Assembly: GCA_013112685.1 (NCBI GenBank)
Contig: JABFGC010000002.1
Span: 1,126,902-1,190,901, forward strand
Length of the DNA: 64,000 bases
Source: Chloroflexota bacterium
Lineage (GTDB): Bacteria; Chloroflexota; Anaerolineae; Anaerolineales; Villigracilaceae
Direction of reading: 5' to 3'
Part shown: piece after piece, positions 1-7,912 of the stretch
Layout of the letters: the number at the start of each line of letters is the position of its first letter
Position numbering within the stretch: position 1 is the stretch's first letter
Position numbers and translations under genes: made by a program
The notes under the pieces: generated by a model
What the model was told of the DNA's origin: nothing
The model's database searches: none
The model's input: only the letters and a program-made list of their open reading frames with translations

Positions 1-2124
1 CCGCGCCTGCTGGCCATGAACCCCAGCGCCGTGGAATTGATTCCGCAGTTGATTCTGCGCAACGCGAGAAGCCTGCCCGCTTATGCCCGTCAGATGGGAT
101 GGGTGGCGGGCGATCCTGCCGCGGTGTTGGTCGTGGAATTTAGCGGGGATCAACCGTCGGCTTTGAAAGAAGCGGCGCGCCGTCTTGGCGATGTGGTGAC
201 CATCGCAGAAACGGTGGAAGAGCAGAGCCGCATCTGGAACGTCCGCAAGGTTGGCTTGGGAATTTTGGATTCGCGCCCGCAATCCGCAAGACCCATTGCA
301 TTCATCGAAGATTGCGCCATCCCGGTCGAAAGGCTGGGCGATTTCGTGCGCGAGGTCGAACGGATTTTGACCGCACACGGCACGTTCGGCGGAATCTACG
401 CCCACGCCTCGGCGGGATGCCTGCACATCCGCCCGGTGTTGGATTTACAGCACGGCGAAGGCGTGCGCGCGATGCGCGAGATCGTCGAGCGGGTCTTCGC
501 GCTGACGATGAGTTTGGGCGGCTCGATGAGCAGCGAGCACGGAGACGGTCTCGCGCGCGGCGAATTCATCGAGCGCACCTACGGACGTGAAGCGACCGAA
601 GCCATGCGCCTGTTGAAGCGCGCCGCCGACCCGCATACCATTTTGAATCCCAAAAAACTGTTCGACGCCCCGCCGATGGATACGAACCTGCGTTACGGCG
701 AGTCGTATCAGGCAAAGGCGTGGACTCCCGTTCTGCATTTCGAGCACGAACGCGGCTTGGAAGGCGCCATCGAGCAATGTAATGGACAAGGCGTTTGCCG
801 CAAACAAACCGGCGTCATGTGCCCCTCGTTTCAAGCGACGCGGGAGGAAGCATTCAGCACACGGGGAAGGGCGAATCTATTACGGGGTTTGATGTCATTG
901 CGAATGGCGCCTTGGCGTCATGAAGCAATCTCATCATCAAGCCGGGGATTGCTTCGTCGGGAAGAACGCCCTCCTCGCAATGACATAATGGATGCAGCGT
1001 ATGCCGCCCTCGATCTCTGCCTTGCCTGCAAAGGCTGCACATCGGAATGCCCGAGCGGTGTGGATATGCCGAAGTTAAAATACGAATTCATGAACCTGTA
1101 TTACAAATCGCACCGCCGCCCGGCGCGCGATTATCTGTTCGGATATTTCCACACAGCCGCCAAACTCGTCAGCCCGTTTGCGCCGCTGGCGAACCGGGTG
1201 ACGGGGATGGAATGGTCCCGGAAATTGATCGCCCGGACGTTGGGAATTGCGGAACAGCGACCGTTCCCGAAGTTTTCCCAAACGCGCATCAAACCGGACC
1301 TCGAACCGGGTCGCACGAATTCGGTCATTTTCCTCTCTGACGTTTTTTCGCATTACATCGAACCTGAAGTGGAAGAGTCGGCAATCGAAATCCTGAACGC
1401 ATTGGGGTATCAGGTAAAAACCCTGCCGGTGATCGGCGCGGGCGCGTCCCTGCTCTCAAAAGGATTTCTCGCTGCTGCCAAACGGCACGCCGAAAAAGTT
1501 CTGGGCGAGATTCAACGTCTGGATGCCGGAGCAGGCTTGAGCGTGGTCGGATGCGAACCTCCCGAAGTGTATTGCCTCAAACGTGAGTACAAATCCCTGC
1601 TGCCGGAGCGTCGTCAGGAGATCGAATCGCTTGCAAAACGTGCCTGGCTGGTGGATGAATTTGTCCTGCGCGTAGCCAATTTAGAGTCTTTCCCCCTCTC
1701 TCACAGGGAGAGGGCAGGGGTGAGGGAAAAAATTATCCTTCACCCGCATTGCCACCAGCGCGCCGAAGGTTTGTCGGATGACGGCTTGCCTGTGGGTGTT
1801 GGCGCGACGGTTGCGATGTTGAAGATGTTCGGCTTCGATGCGGAGGTGATCGAAGCGGGCTGCTGCGGTATGGCGGGGACGTTCGGCTACGACGCGGAGC
1901 ATTACGACCTTTCGATGCAAGTGGGGGAGTTGGGGGCCCTGCCGAAGATTCGCCAATTTGCCCCCTCCGCCCCTGCGGGACACCTCCCCCAAAATGGGGG
2001 AGGCCCTGAGGGGGCAATGGTTGCTTCAACAGGGGCGGCTTGCCGAATGCAGATACAACATGGAGCAGGTTTGGCGGCGCGGCACCCGCTGGTGTTGATC
2101 AGGAATGTAATGAAGCAAACATAA
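1..2124 (+). CDS. FAD-linked oxidase / Fe-S oxidoreductase (GlcD-GlpC-like fusion), 5' partial
   Basis: The frame is already open at base 1, so the N-terminal FAD-binding half lies outside the window. What remains is the C-terminal part of an FAD-linked oxidase (SMSSEHGDGLARGEF near codon 175), then two ferredoxin-like cysteine clusters (CNGQGVCRKQTGVMCP, CLACKGCTSECP), then a GlpC/LutA-like cysteine-rich region with HPHCHQRAE and CCGMAG. Relatives oxidise 2-hydroxy acids such as D-lactate or glycolate and pass the electrons through Fe-S centres; the substrate cannot be read from sequence. Oddly, three repeat-derived segments (893-985, 1692-1726, 1959-2016) lie inside the frame and are translated as low-similarity linkers. 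A terminator-like hairpin follows at 2144-2175. Confidence 0.88.
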   Translation, partial: PRLLAMNPSAVELIPQLILRNARSLPAYARQMGWVAGDPAAVLVVEFSGDQPSALKEAARRLGDVVTIAETVEEQSRIWNVRKVGLGILDSRPQSARPIAFIEDCAIPVERLGDFVREVERILTAHGTFGGIYAHASAGCLHIRPVLDLQHGEGVRAMREIVERVFALTMSLGGSMSSEHGDGLARGEFIERTYGREATEAMRLLKRAADPHTILNPKKLFDAPPMDTNLRYGESYQAKAWTPVLHFEHERGLEGAIEQCNGQGVCRKQTGVMCPSFQATREEAFSTRGRANLLRGLMSLRMAPWRHEAISSSSRGLLRREERPPRNDIMDAAYAALDLCLACKGCTSECPSGVDMPKLKYEFMNLYYKSHRRPARDYLFGYFHTAAKLVSPFAPLANRVTGMEWSRKLIARTLGIAEQRPFPKFSQTRIKPDLEPGRTNSVIFLSDVFSHYIEPEVEESAIEILNALGYQVKTLPVIGAGASLLSKGFLAAAKRHAEKVLGEIQRLDAGAGLSVVGCEPPEVYCLKREYKSLLPERRQEIESLAKRAWLVDEFVLRVANLESFPLSHRERAGVREKIILHPHCHQRAEGLSDDGLPVGVGATVAMLKMFGFDAEVIEAGCCGMAGTFGYDAEHYDLSMQVGELGALPKIRQFAPSAPAGHLPQNGGGPEGAMVASTGAACRMQIQHGAGLAARHPLVLIRNVMKQT
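893..985. repeat. Palindromic element (family B) inside the oxidoreductase CDS
   Basis: The ends are inverted: TGTCATTGCGA at 893 and TCGCAATGACA ending at 985, with an inner pair GAAGCAATC / GATTGCTTC. It is 93 bp long, exactly 31 codons, and the reading frame passes through without a stop. A second copy lies between genes at 61453-61537. Confidence 0.85.
1692..1726. repeat. Short GC-rich palindrome (family G) inside the oxidoreductase CDS
   Basis: CCCTCTCTCACAGGGAGAGGG followed by CAGGGGTGAGGG. It is read in frame between the two parts of the cysteine-rich domain. A related element lies inside the STAND gene at 54793-54830. Confidence 0.65.
1959..2016. repeat. Long palindrome (family F) inside the oxidoreductase CDS
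   Basis: TGCCCCCT at the left end pairs with AGGGGGCA at the right, with an inner CCTCCCCCA / TGGGGGAGG pair. It adds about 20 residues between the RQ and MVASTGAACRMQI segments of the last domain. Intergenic relatives lie near 56430-56510 and 59392-59500. Confidence 0.75.
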
Positions 2125-2143
2125 AGTGGAGGGTCGCTTGCTC

Positions 2144-2180
2144 AAAACAGGGACTCCGCAGGGAATCCCTGTTTTGTATT
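2144..2180 (+). terminator. Probable intrinsic terminator of the oxidoreductase gene
   Basis: AAAACAGGGA (2144-2153) pairs with TCCCTGTTTT (2166-2175), followed by GTATT. It lies 20 bases after the stop codon. Confidence 0.55.
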
Positions 2181-2237
2181 AGACTCCACCGGAATCATTT
2201 TCTCCTCGAATTTCTTTCGCGTTTTGCGATGAAAATA

Positions 2238-2362
2238 GGTGGACTCCGCAAGTTCTACTTGCGGAATTCCAGAAGTAGAACTTCTGACTCCATTTTCATC
2301 CTTCGGGGTGAATGGAGTTCATGATACTTTGTGGATTCTCTTCTTATTTCCGATAAAGTCTG
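2238..2362. repeat. Dispersed palindromic module (family C) with a conserved flank
   Basis: Hairpin units of the type CTCCGCAAGTTCTACTTGCGG and CCAGAAGTAGAACTTCTG are followed by a conserved non-palindromic stretch (about 2290-2362: CCATTTTCAT, GGGGTGAATGGAGTTC, CTTTGTGGATTCTCTTCTT). The same hairpin-plus-flank combination occurs at 22805-22975, and hairpin units alone recur at 38080-38280, 50037-50105 and 63658-63693. No gene was seen between 2125 and 2369. Confidence 0.8.
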
Positions 2363-2369
2363 TTTTACG

Positions 2370-2801
2370 TTAACCGCCTTCGAGGATTTTCTTCAATCGC
2401 TGACTGTCCTCCGCAAGCGATTTTTCCAACTGGCTGGCGACCATGCCTTCCGCCATTTTGAAAAAGCCCGTCGGTTCGCCCTCGACGCGGGTGGTCATTT
2501 TCGTGCCGCCGCCCGAGTCTTCAAACGCCACTGTGACCTGGTACGGCACCGGTCCTTTGACTACCTTCGCTGCCCACTTTGCATTCTGCGCCACCTCGGT
2601 GATCTCCAACAGGGTTCTCATTTCCTGCCCGAGGAATTTGCGCACCTCGGTGTAGCGCGAGCCGACCATGTTGGGCGGACCTTCGTTTTCCACCGCTTCC
2701 ACGCCTCCCTGCCATTCGGTGGTGTGCTCGCCGCTGGTGACGTAAGTGTACACCTCCGCCAGCGGCTTGTTGATGACGATGGAATTTTCGACCTGGATCA
2801 T
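2370..2801 (-). CDS. SRPBCC-family protein
   Basis: The product is 143 residues, normal for a single START/polyketide-cyclase-like (SRPBCC) domain, which forms a deep hydrophobic pocket that binds small lipophilic ligands. The opening IQVENSIVINKPLAEVYTYVTSGEHTTEW matches the family pattern (strand, helix, then a conserved Trp), and the C-terminal half ends in the long amphipathic helix usual in this fold. The start is supported by AAAGGAG a few bases upstream of the ATG. The gene is transcribed away from hsdR. No catalytic residues can be named and the ligand is unknown. Confidence 0.82.
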   Translation of the reverse strand: MIQVENSIVINKPLAEVYTYVTSGEHTTEWQGGVEAVENEGPPNMVGSRYTEVRKFLGQEMRTLLEITEVAQNAKWAAKVVKGPVPYQVTVAFEDSGGGTKMTTRVEGEPTGFFKMAEGMVASQLEKSLAEDSQRLKKILEGG

Positions 2802-2896
2802 GGGATTCTCCTTTGGTTAACGAAGGGGACGATAATTTCATTGTATAACAAATCGAGCGCGGAAGATTCGCCAGTTTTGGCGCCGGGAATTGCGGA

Positions 2897-2902
2897 TATA
2901 AT
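2897..2902 (+). promoter_or_regulatory. Candidate -10 box for the hsd operon
   Basis: TATAAT lies 46 bases before the proposed TTG start of hsdR. No convincing -35 box was seen at the usual distance. Confidence 0.4.
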
Positions 2903-2948
2903 TGGGCAAGTTGACCTTCCCTGAATCATTCGATCTTCGAGGTGGGCT

Positions 2949-5705
2949 TTGCGCCGTATCAGTGAGGAAAAAACCCGCAAGGAATTGATTGACCCGCAGT
3001 TGGAACGGGCGGGTTGGTATCTGCGCGACCATTCCAAGGTGAAAGAAGAAATCCCTGTGGATGGCTATGATGCCGAGCCGTGGAATGGGATTAGCGATTA
3101 TTGCCTATACCGCGAGAACGGGGAAGTATTGGCGGTGGTGGAAGCCAAGAAAACCGCAGTGGATGTCCGCCTGGCAGAAGCACAACTCACGCATTATGTC
3201 ACTGAGATCGAAAAGCATCAAAGTTTCCGTCCGTTCGGATTTTTAGCCAACGGATTGGAAATCCATTTTGTGGATGTGGGACATGCCCCCAAGCGGGAAG
3301 TCTTTGGTTTCTTCACGCGCGAAGATTTGGAAAACCTGCTTTTCATCCGCCAAAATGCGAAGCCGCTCAGTTCCATTGACATCAACACTTCCATCGTTGA
3401 CCGTTCCTACCAACACGAAGCCATTCGCCGTGTGGGAGAAGCCTTTGCCAATGGAAAGCGCAAAGCCTTGATCGTCATGGCAACAGGGACGGGTAAGACG
3501 CGCACCACGATGGGATTGATTGATGTGTTCATGCGCTCCAATCAGGCGCGGCGGATTTTGTTCGTGGCAGACAGAGACGCACTCGTCGATCAGGCGAAGG
3601 AAGATGGTTTCGAGAAGTTCATCCCCGCTGAACCCTGCACCCGCCTGCGGACTTACGATCTCGACACCACCAAACGCCTGTACGCGGTGACTCTGCAAAC
3701 GCTGAGCAATATCTTTGAACAGTTCTCGCCTGCCTTCTTTGACTTGATCGTCTTCGATGAAGTTCATCGCTCGATCTATAACAAGTTCAACGAAGTGCTG
3801 GATTATTTCGATGCCCGTCAGGTGGGGTTGACCGCCACGCCCGCCAATTACATCAACCGTGACACCTTCCTTGCCTTCGACTGTACCGATGGCAAGCCGA
3901 CCTATCTCTACACCTACGAGCAAGCCATCGAAGATAAATATCTCGTGGACTATGAACTCTACGCCGCGCGGACAAAGTTCCAGCGGCAGGGCATTCACGG
4001 CGTGGACTTGACCGAGGAAGAGCGCAATGCCTTGATCGAAAAGGGACTCGACCCTGACGACATCAACTACGAAGGCACGGAACTGGAAAAAGAAGTCAGC
4101 AACCGCGACACACTGCGCAAACAGTGGGAAGAGATTTGGGATATTTGCCGAAAAGATTCGTCTGGGCAATTGCCGGGTAAGACCATCGTATTTGCGATGA
4201 CTCAACAACACGCCCTGCGATTGCAAGACGCATTTTATGAGATGTACCCGCAGTTTCCAGATTTGGCGAAGGTCATCACCCATAAATCCGAATATCGCGG
4301 CACGTTGGTGGAGTCGTTCAAGAAAAAGGATTTCCCGCGCATCGCCATTTCCGTGGACATGCTCGATACAGGCATTGACGTTCCCGAAGTAACCAATCTA
4401 GTGTTCATGAAGCCCGTGCAATCGCCGATTAAATTACAGCAAATGATCGGGCGTGGAACGCGCGTGCAGGCGGCATGTAGAAATTTGTCATTGCTGCCGA
4501 ACTTCGAGAAGAAGGATTTTCTCATCATTGACCTCTGGGAGAATAATTTCAGCCGCGATGCCAAGGAAGTGGTTGATCAGTCCACGCCTGTGTTGGTGAC
4601 GATCTTCAATACGCGCTTGAAGCTGCTGGAGACCTATCTCAAAGACCAGAAAGACCCCGATTGCAAAACAGTGATCGCTGACCTGCGTGAACAGATACAG
4701 CAAATCCCGACCGACTCATTTACCATCCGCAAGCACATGCCAGAAATCGAAGAAGCATGGATAGATGCCTTCTGGGACTATCTCATTCCCAGCAAGATCG
4801 AATTCCTGAAATTGAAAGTTGCCCCGCACCTGCGGCTCGTCCCTGGCGTGGATGTTGCCGCGGCGACCTTCATCAGCAAAGTGGAACGGTTGAAATTGAA
4901 GAAACGCGAAAAAGACCTGACAGGTCTTCGCGAAGCAGACCTGTCAGGTCTCATTGGGACGATTGTGGAAGATGCGCAGAGTTTACGGGACACGATCTTG
5001 TCTGACGGTGACATCAAGGCAAAGAGTATGTGCGTTCCTGAAAAATTAGTGGAGTTCTCGAACAATGAATTGAATCTTCTACGGGATGTGCTTGCGCCGC
5101 GCATGAAGAACAAGGCACGTTACGACACCTTCCTTGAACTTGACCTGGTGGATTCTATCGCTATCAGCGGCTACATTTTGCTCACCAAAAGCGGAGAGAA
5201 AATGTACGTGGCGGAATATCGCCGTTTGGTGGAACAGCGCATTTTGCAATTGGTCGCCAATCACCCGACGATCAAAGCCGTTCAACAGGGACAAAAGATT
5301 GACGATTGGCAATTACTCGAACTGGAGCGCACGCTGACCAAGGAACTCGGCGAAGGTGACTTGGAAGTGACGCCCGAAAACTTGAAGAAAGTTTTTGCTC
5401 ACACCGCCGATAGTTTTCTCGGTTTGGTGCGCCAAGTGCTGGACATGCAGTACCTGCCCGATTACAAGGACTTGGTGGCGCGGCAGTTTGAGACCTACGT
5501 TACTCAACACAACTACAACGCCGACCAGATTCGCTTTTTGCGCGCGGTGCAAAGTGTGTTCTTGCAGAAGCGTCATCTTGAAACCGCTGACCTGTACGAG
5601 CCGCCGCTGGATATGTTTGGCACGGCTGCGGTGGAGCGGTGGTTTACAGAGAAGGAAGTAAGCGATATCGTTAAATTGGCGAAAAAGCTAGAAATCAAGG
5701 CTTGA
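2949..5705 (+). CDS. hsdR: Type I restriction endonuclease subunit R (EcoEI-like)
   Basis: A 918-residue motor/nuclease subunit. The N-terminal HsdR_N nuclease domain shows ISDYCLYRENGEVLAVVEAKK (D...ExK type). It is followed by an SF2 translocase with Walker A MATGTGKTR (about residue 178), DEVH box FDEVHRS, motif III LTATPAN and helicase motif VI MIGRGTRV, and then an EcoEI_R_C-type tail. It cleaves DNA after ATP-driven translocation, once docked on the HsdM-HsdS methylase. The best start is TTG at 2949, preceded by GAGGTG; the family usually begins close to the ELIDPQLxxAGW segment, as here. A palindrome is read in frame at 4913-4951. Three AT-rich genes separate hsdR from hsdM, all on the same strand. 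Confidence 0.93.
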   Translation: MRRISEEKTRKELIDPQLERAGWYLRDHSKVKEEIPVDGYDAEPWNGISDYCLYRENGEVLAVVEAKKTAVDVRLAEAQLTHYVTEIEKHQSFRPFGFLANGLEIHFVDVGHAPKREVFGFFTREDLENLLFIRQNAKPLSSIDINTSIVDRSYQHEAIRRVGEAFANGKRKALIVMATGTGKTRTTMGLIDVFMRSNQARRILFVADRDALVDQAKEDGFEKFIPAEPCTRLRTYDLDTTKRLYAVTLQTLSNIFEQFSPAFFDLIVFDEVHRSIYNKFNEVLDYFDARQVGLTATPANYINRDTFLAFDCTDGKPTYLYTYEQAIEDKYLVDYELYAARTKFQRQGIHGVDLTEEERNALIEKGLDPDDINYEGTELEKEVSNRDTLRKQWEEIWDICRKDSSGQLPGKTIVFAMTQQHALRLQDAFYEMYPQFPDLAKVITHKSEYRGTLVESFKKKDFPRIAISVDMLDTGIDVPEVTNLVFMKPVQSPIKLQQMIGRGTRVQAACRNLSLLPNFEKKDFLIIDLWENNFSRDAKEVVDQSTPVLVTIFNTRLKLLETYLKDQKDPDCKTVIADLREQIQQIPTDSFTIRKHMPEIEEAWIDAFWDYLIPSKIEFLKLKVAPHLRLVPGVDVAAATFISKVERLKLKKREKDLTGLREADLSGLIGTIVEDAQSLRDTILSDGDIKAKSMCVPEKLVEFSNNELNLLRDVLAPRMKNKARYDTFLELDLVDSIAISGYILLTKSGEKMYVAEYRRLVEQRILQLVANHPTIKAVQQGQKIDDWQLLELERTLTKELGEGDLEVTPENLKKVFAHTADSFLGLVRQVLDMQYLPDYKDLVARQFETYVTQHNYNADQIRFLRAVQSVFLQKRHLETADLYEPPLDMFGTAAVERWFTEKEVSDIVKLAKKLEIKA
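4913..4951. repeat. Short family A palindrome inside hsdR
   Basis: AGACCTGACAGGTCT and AGACCTGTCAGGTCT lie a few bases apart. The frame stays open and encodes DLTGLREADLSGL in the C-terminal region of HsdR. The ends match the longer elements at 12033-12129 and 14417-15936. Confidence 0.8.
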
Positions 5706-5733
5706 ATCAAGCGATAAAGCTAAAGGAGATAAA

Positions 5734-6054
5734 ATGAACACTGTATTCGGCATAATTTTTGGAATAATATATGGCGCTTTGGCGGCACTTTTTGTAGTGT
5801 TTATCTGGGCAATGGCTGGAATTATTAGGGAGTATTTTCTTGGCTGCCTTGGAGGATTCATTACTTTTGTTGTTATAGAATTACCAGTGTGGGTTGGGTT
5901 ACCAGTAGTTGTCGGAGTAAATGTATACGGAACCAATCCTGACTTTATGGGCACGGGGAGTACAGTCGCTGCAGCAGTTTATATTCTCGCTCTAATCCTC
6001 CTTCTCTCGAATGATGCGGTTACAAAAATACGCGCTCGTGTATTTAAAAGATAG
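5734..6054 (+). CDS. Small membrane protein, unknown function
   Basis: The product is 106 residues, mostly hydrophobic, with about three membrane segments (roughly 3-28, 34-57 and 76-94) and a basic tail ending RARVFKR. AAGGAGATAAA precedes the ATG. No family was recognised. It is the first of three AT-rich genes inserted between hsdR and hsdM, 29 bases after hsdR, and is probably co-transcribed with the NACHT gene that follows. The position suggests a membrane partner of that ATPase, but this is inference only. Confidence 0.7.
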   Translation: MNTVFGIIFGIIYGALAALFVVFIWAMAGIIREYFLGCLGGFITFVVIELPVWVGLPVVVGVNVYGTNPDFMGTGSTVAAAVYILALILLLSNDAVTKIRARVFKR

Positions 6055-6112
6055 CAGGCGTCGAACTGCAAATTTAATTGCTTTAACCTTGAAGATGCGC
6101 TAGGAGTCGATT

Positions 6113-7906
6113 ATGAAAAAGATTGTGCCTTTGCTTTTTGTTATTGTCGGATCGGCATTGCTGATAACCGCCATAATATTTTGGATCGACTCTAAAACAT
6201 CTACAGAGCCAACAAGTTTCGGTCAATCTTTGCGAGACTGGTTAACTCTTATTGCTGGGCTTGGAGTAAGTATCAAGGGTTGGTTGGATTTGGCTAAGAA
6301 AGAATCCTCAACGAAATCCACGAAAACTACTATCATTACTAGCGATAATTCCCAAACGACAAATATTGATAATTTGCGGAGGATTGAAGCTGAAACCTAC
6401 ATTGAAAATCAGGTTATACAAGGCACTAGTGAAACAATAAAAGAAGATTCCAGCATAGACCTTACGCCAGAGGAAGAGAGTTATTATCTCAATAAGTATT
6501 TAGTGGAAGTTGAAAAAAGCACAAGGAAATTACCTTGGGACTATACGCTTGGTTCAATTTCTCCAGAAATAGAAATCTCCAAAATTTATGTATCGCCATC
6601 TTTTGCTCATCAAGAATATCAAAGAGCCGTCCAAGTAATTATGGATGAGAAGCAAGAAAGAGAACAAGAGCGTCGTGAGAAAAAGATTATCGCGCAAAGC
6701 TCTTCGTTTATCCGACCTGTATTAGTTGATATTTATGAAATAATCAGATCGAAAAATCCAATTGCAATTATTGGATACATGGGAACAGGCAAAAGTCTTG
6801 CCGCTAATTACATGGCTTGGATGCTAGCAAAAAGAGAATTTGCGGGGAAAATGGGGTTTTCTCGTCCGAAAACCCCAATCATAGTAAAACTTGGCGATCA
6901 ATCCGTTGCGGAATCGATTGGTCTGGAAACTACAATATTCGACATTGCCGCGAAATATTTTCCGCCAATTGAGAAAAACAAAGTGGTCAAGGTATTAAGA
7001 AACGAATGGAAAAGGGGAAATGTTGTACTTATCCTAGATGCGCTAGATGAATATGTAGGAAGGTTAGATTGGATTAAGAGCGAGATAGAGCATTTGATTG
7101 AGACCACCCATCATGCAAACCATGTAATATTAACTTCTCGCCCTTCAATGTATCGATTGGTTAAACCATCTGGGTTCAAAATTTTTGAATTAAACGAAAT
7201 AGAAAGCGGTACTCTTGATAGATACATCACCAAATGGGTGGAAGCCCTTCTGGAGGCAAGCGAAAGAACCAATAGTTCAGTAGAAACACATATTGAATTT
7301 CTAATAAGCCAAATTTCAAACCATCCACTTGTAGAGGATATGGTTTCCAATCCGTTGTTGTTGACAATCTTGGTTGCCTTAAGTTTAACTGAAGATGGAA
7401 TCGATCTGTCAAAAGTCAAGAATGAGACTGATTTGTATTCACAATATATTGAAAACATCATTAAGCGCGAAAAGCGTAAGCCGTCATTTGTAAGTCTTGA
7501 AAACCAAAGCGATCTGATGCTAAGAATAGTGTATGGTTATACTGGATTATTGGTTCACAGAGCTAGGACTCAACAGCTTCCAGAATTTCCAGATGTTCAA
7601 TACCTGGTAGAAAAGGTAAGCAACACACGGTATTTCTCAAAGATTCCCAATGGCGTAGCGCTGACAGAGGCGTGTCTTGACTTTTGGGAAAAAGCGGGAT
7701 TATTTGTCGATAAAGAAAACATAAATAAGCGAATCGGCTTTCGCCATCAGGCATTTCAATTTTTTGGTGCAGCTTTAGGGCTAATGTTCTTAACGGAAGA
7801 AACAAGAGAAGGATTGCTAAGAACTGTGGGAAATGACCCACAGTGGATTGATGTGCTTAGGCTTTTTTTAGGGGTAAAGCCTACTTCTGATCTAATGCTG
7901 GAGTGA
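6113..7906 (+). CDS. Membrane-anchored NACHT-type STAND ATPase
   Basis: The product is 597 residues. An N-terminal membrane helix (about 5-25) and a second hydrophobic stretch precede a charged linker. A NACHT NTPase follows with Walker A GYMGTGKSL (about residue 220), Walker B VLILDALDEY (about 304) and sensor ILTSRP, and then a helical region with FRHQAFQFFGAALGL, typical of the winged-helix/arm after NACHT. STAND NTPases oligomerise on sensing a ligand and switch on an effector; many bacterial ones defend against phage. This protein stops just after the arm, where relatives normally continue into a repeat sensor; the next gene, 6 bases on in the same frame after tandem TGA TAA stops, could supply it. 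AT-rich compared with the hsd genes. Confidence 0.82.
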   Translation: MKKIVPLLFVIVGSALLITAIIFWIDSKTSTEPTSFGQSLRDWLTLIAGLGVSIKGWLDLAKKESSTKSTKTTIITSDNSQTTNIDNLRRIEAETYIENQVIQGTSETIKEDSSIDLTPEEESYYLNKYLVEVEKSTRKLPWDYTLGSISPEIEISKIYVSPSFAHQEYQRAVQVIMDEKQEREQERREKKIIAQSSSFIRPVLVDIYEIIRSKNPIAIIGYMGTGKSLAANYMAWMLAKREFAGKMGFSRPKTPIIVKLGDQSVAESIGLETTIFDIAAKYFPPIEKNKVVKVLRNEWKRGNVVLILDALDEYVGRLDWIKSEIEHLIETTHHANHVILTSRPSMYRLVKPSGFKIFELNEIESGTLDRYITKWVEALLEASERTNSSVETHIEFLISQISNHPLVEDMVSNPLLLTILVALSLTEDGIDLSKVKNETDLYSQYIENIIKREKRKPSFVSLENQSDLMLRIVYGYTGLLVHRARTQQLPEFPDVQYLVEKVSNTRYFSKIPNGVALTEACLDFWEKAGLFVDKENINKRIGFRHQAFQFFGAALGLMFLTEETREGLLRTVGNDPQWIDVLRLFLGVKPTSDLMLE

Positions 7907-7912
7907 TAAAAG

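Noticed and set aside
2331..2924. A 197-codon plus-strand open frame.
   Set aside because: It is antisense to the SRPBCC gene, which has clear family features and a ribosome binding site.
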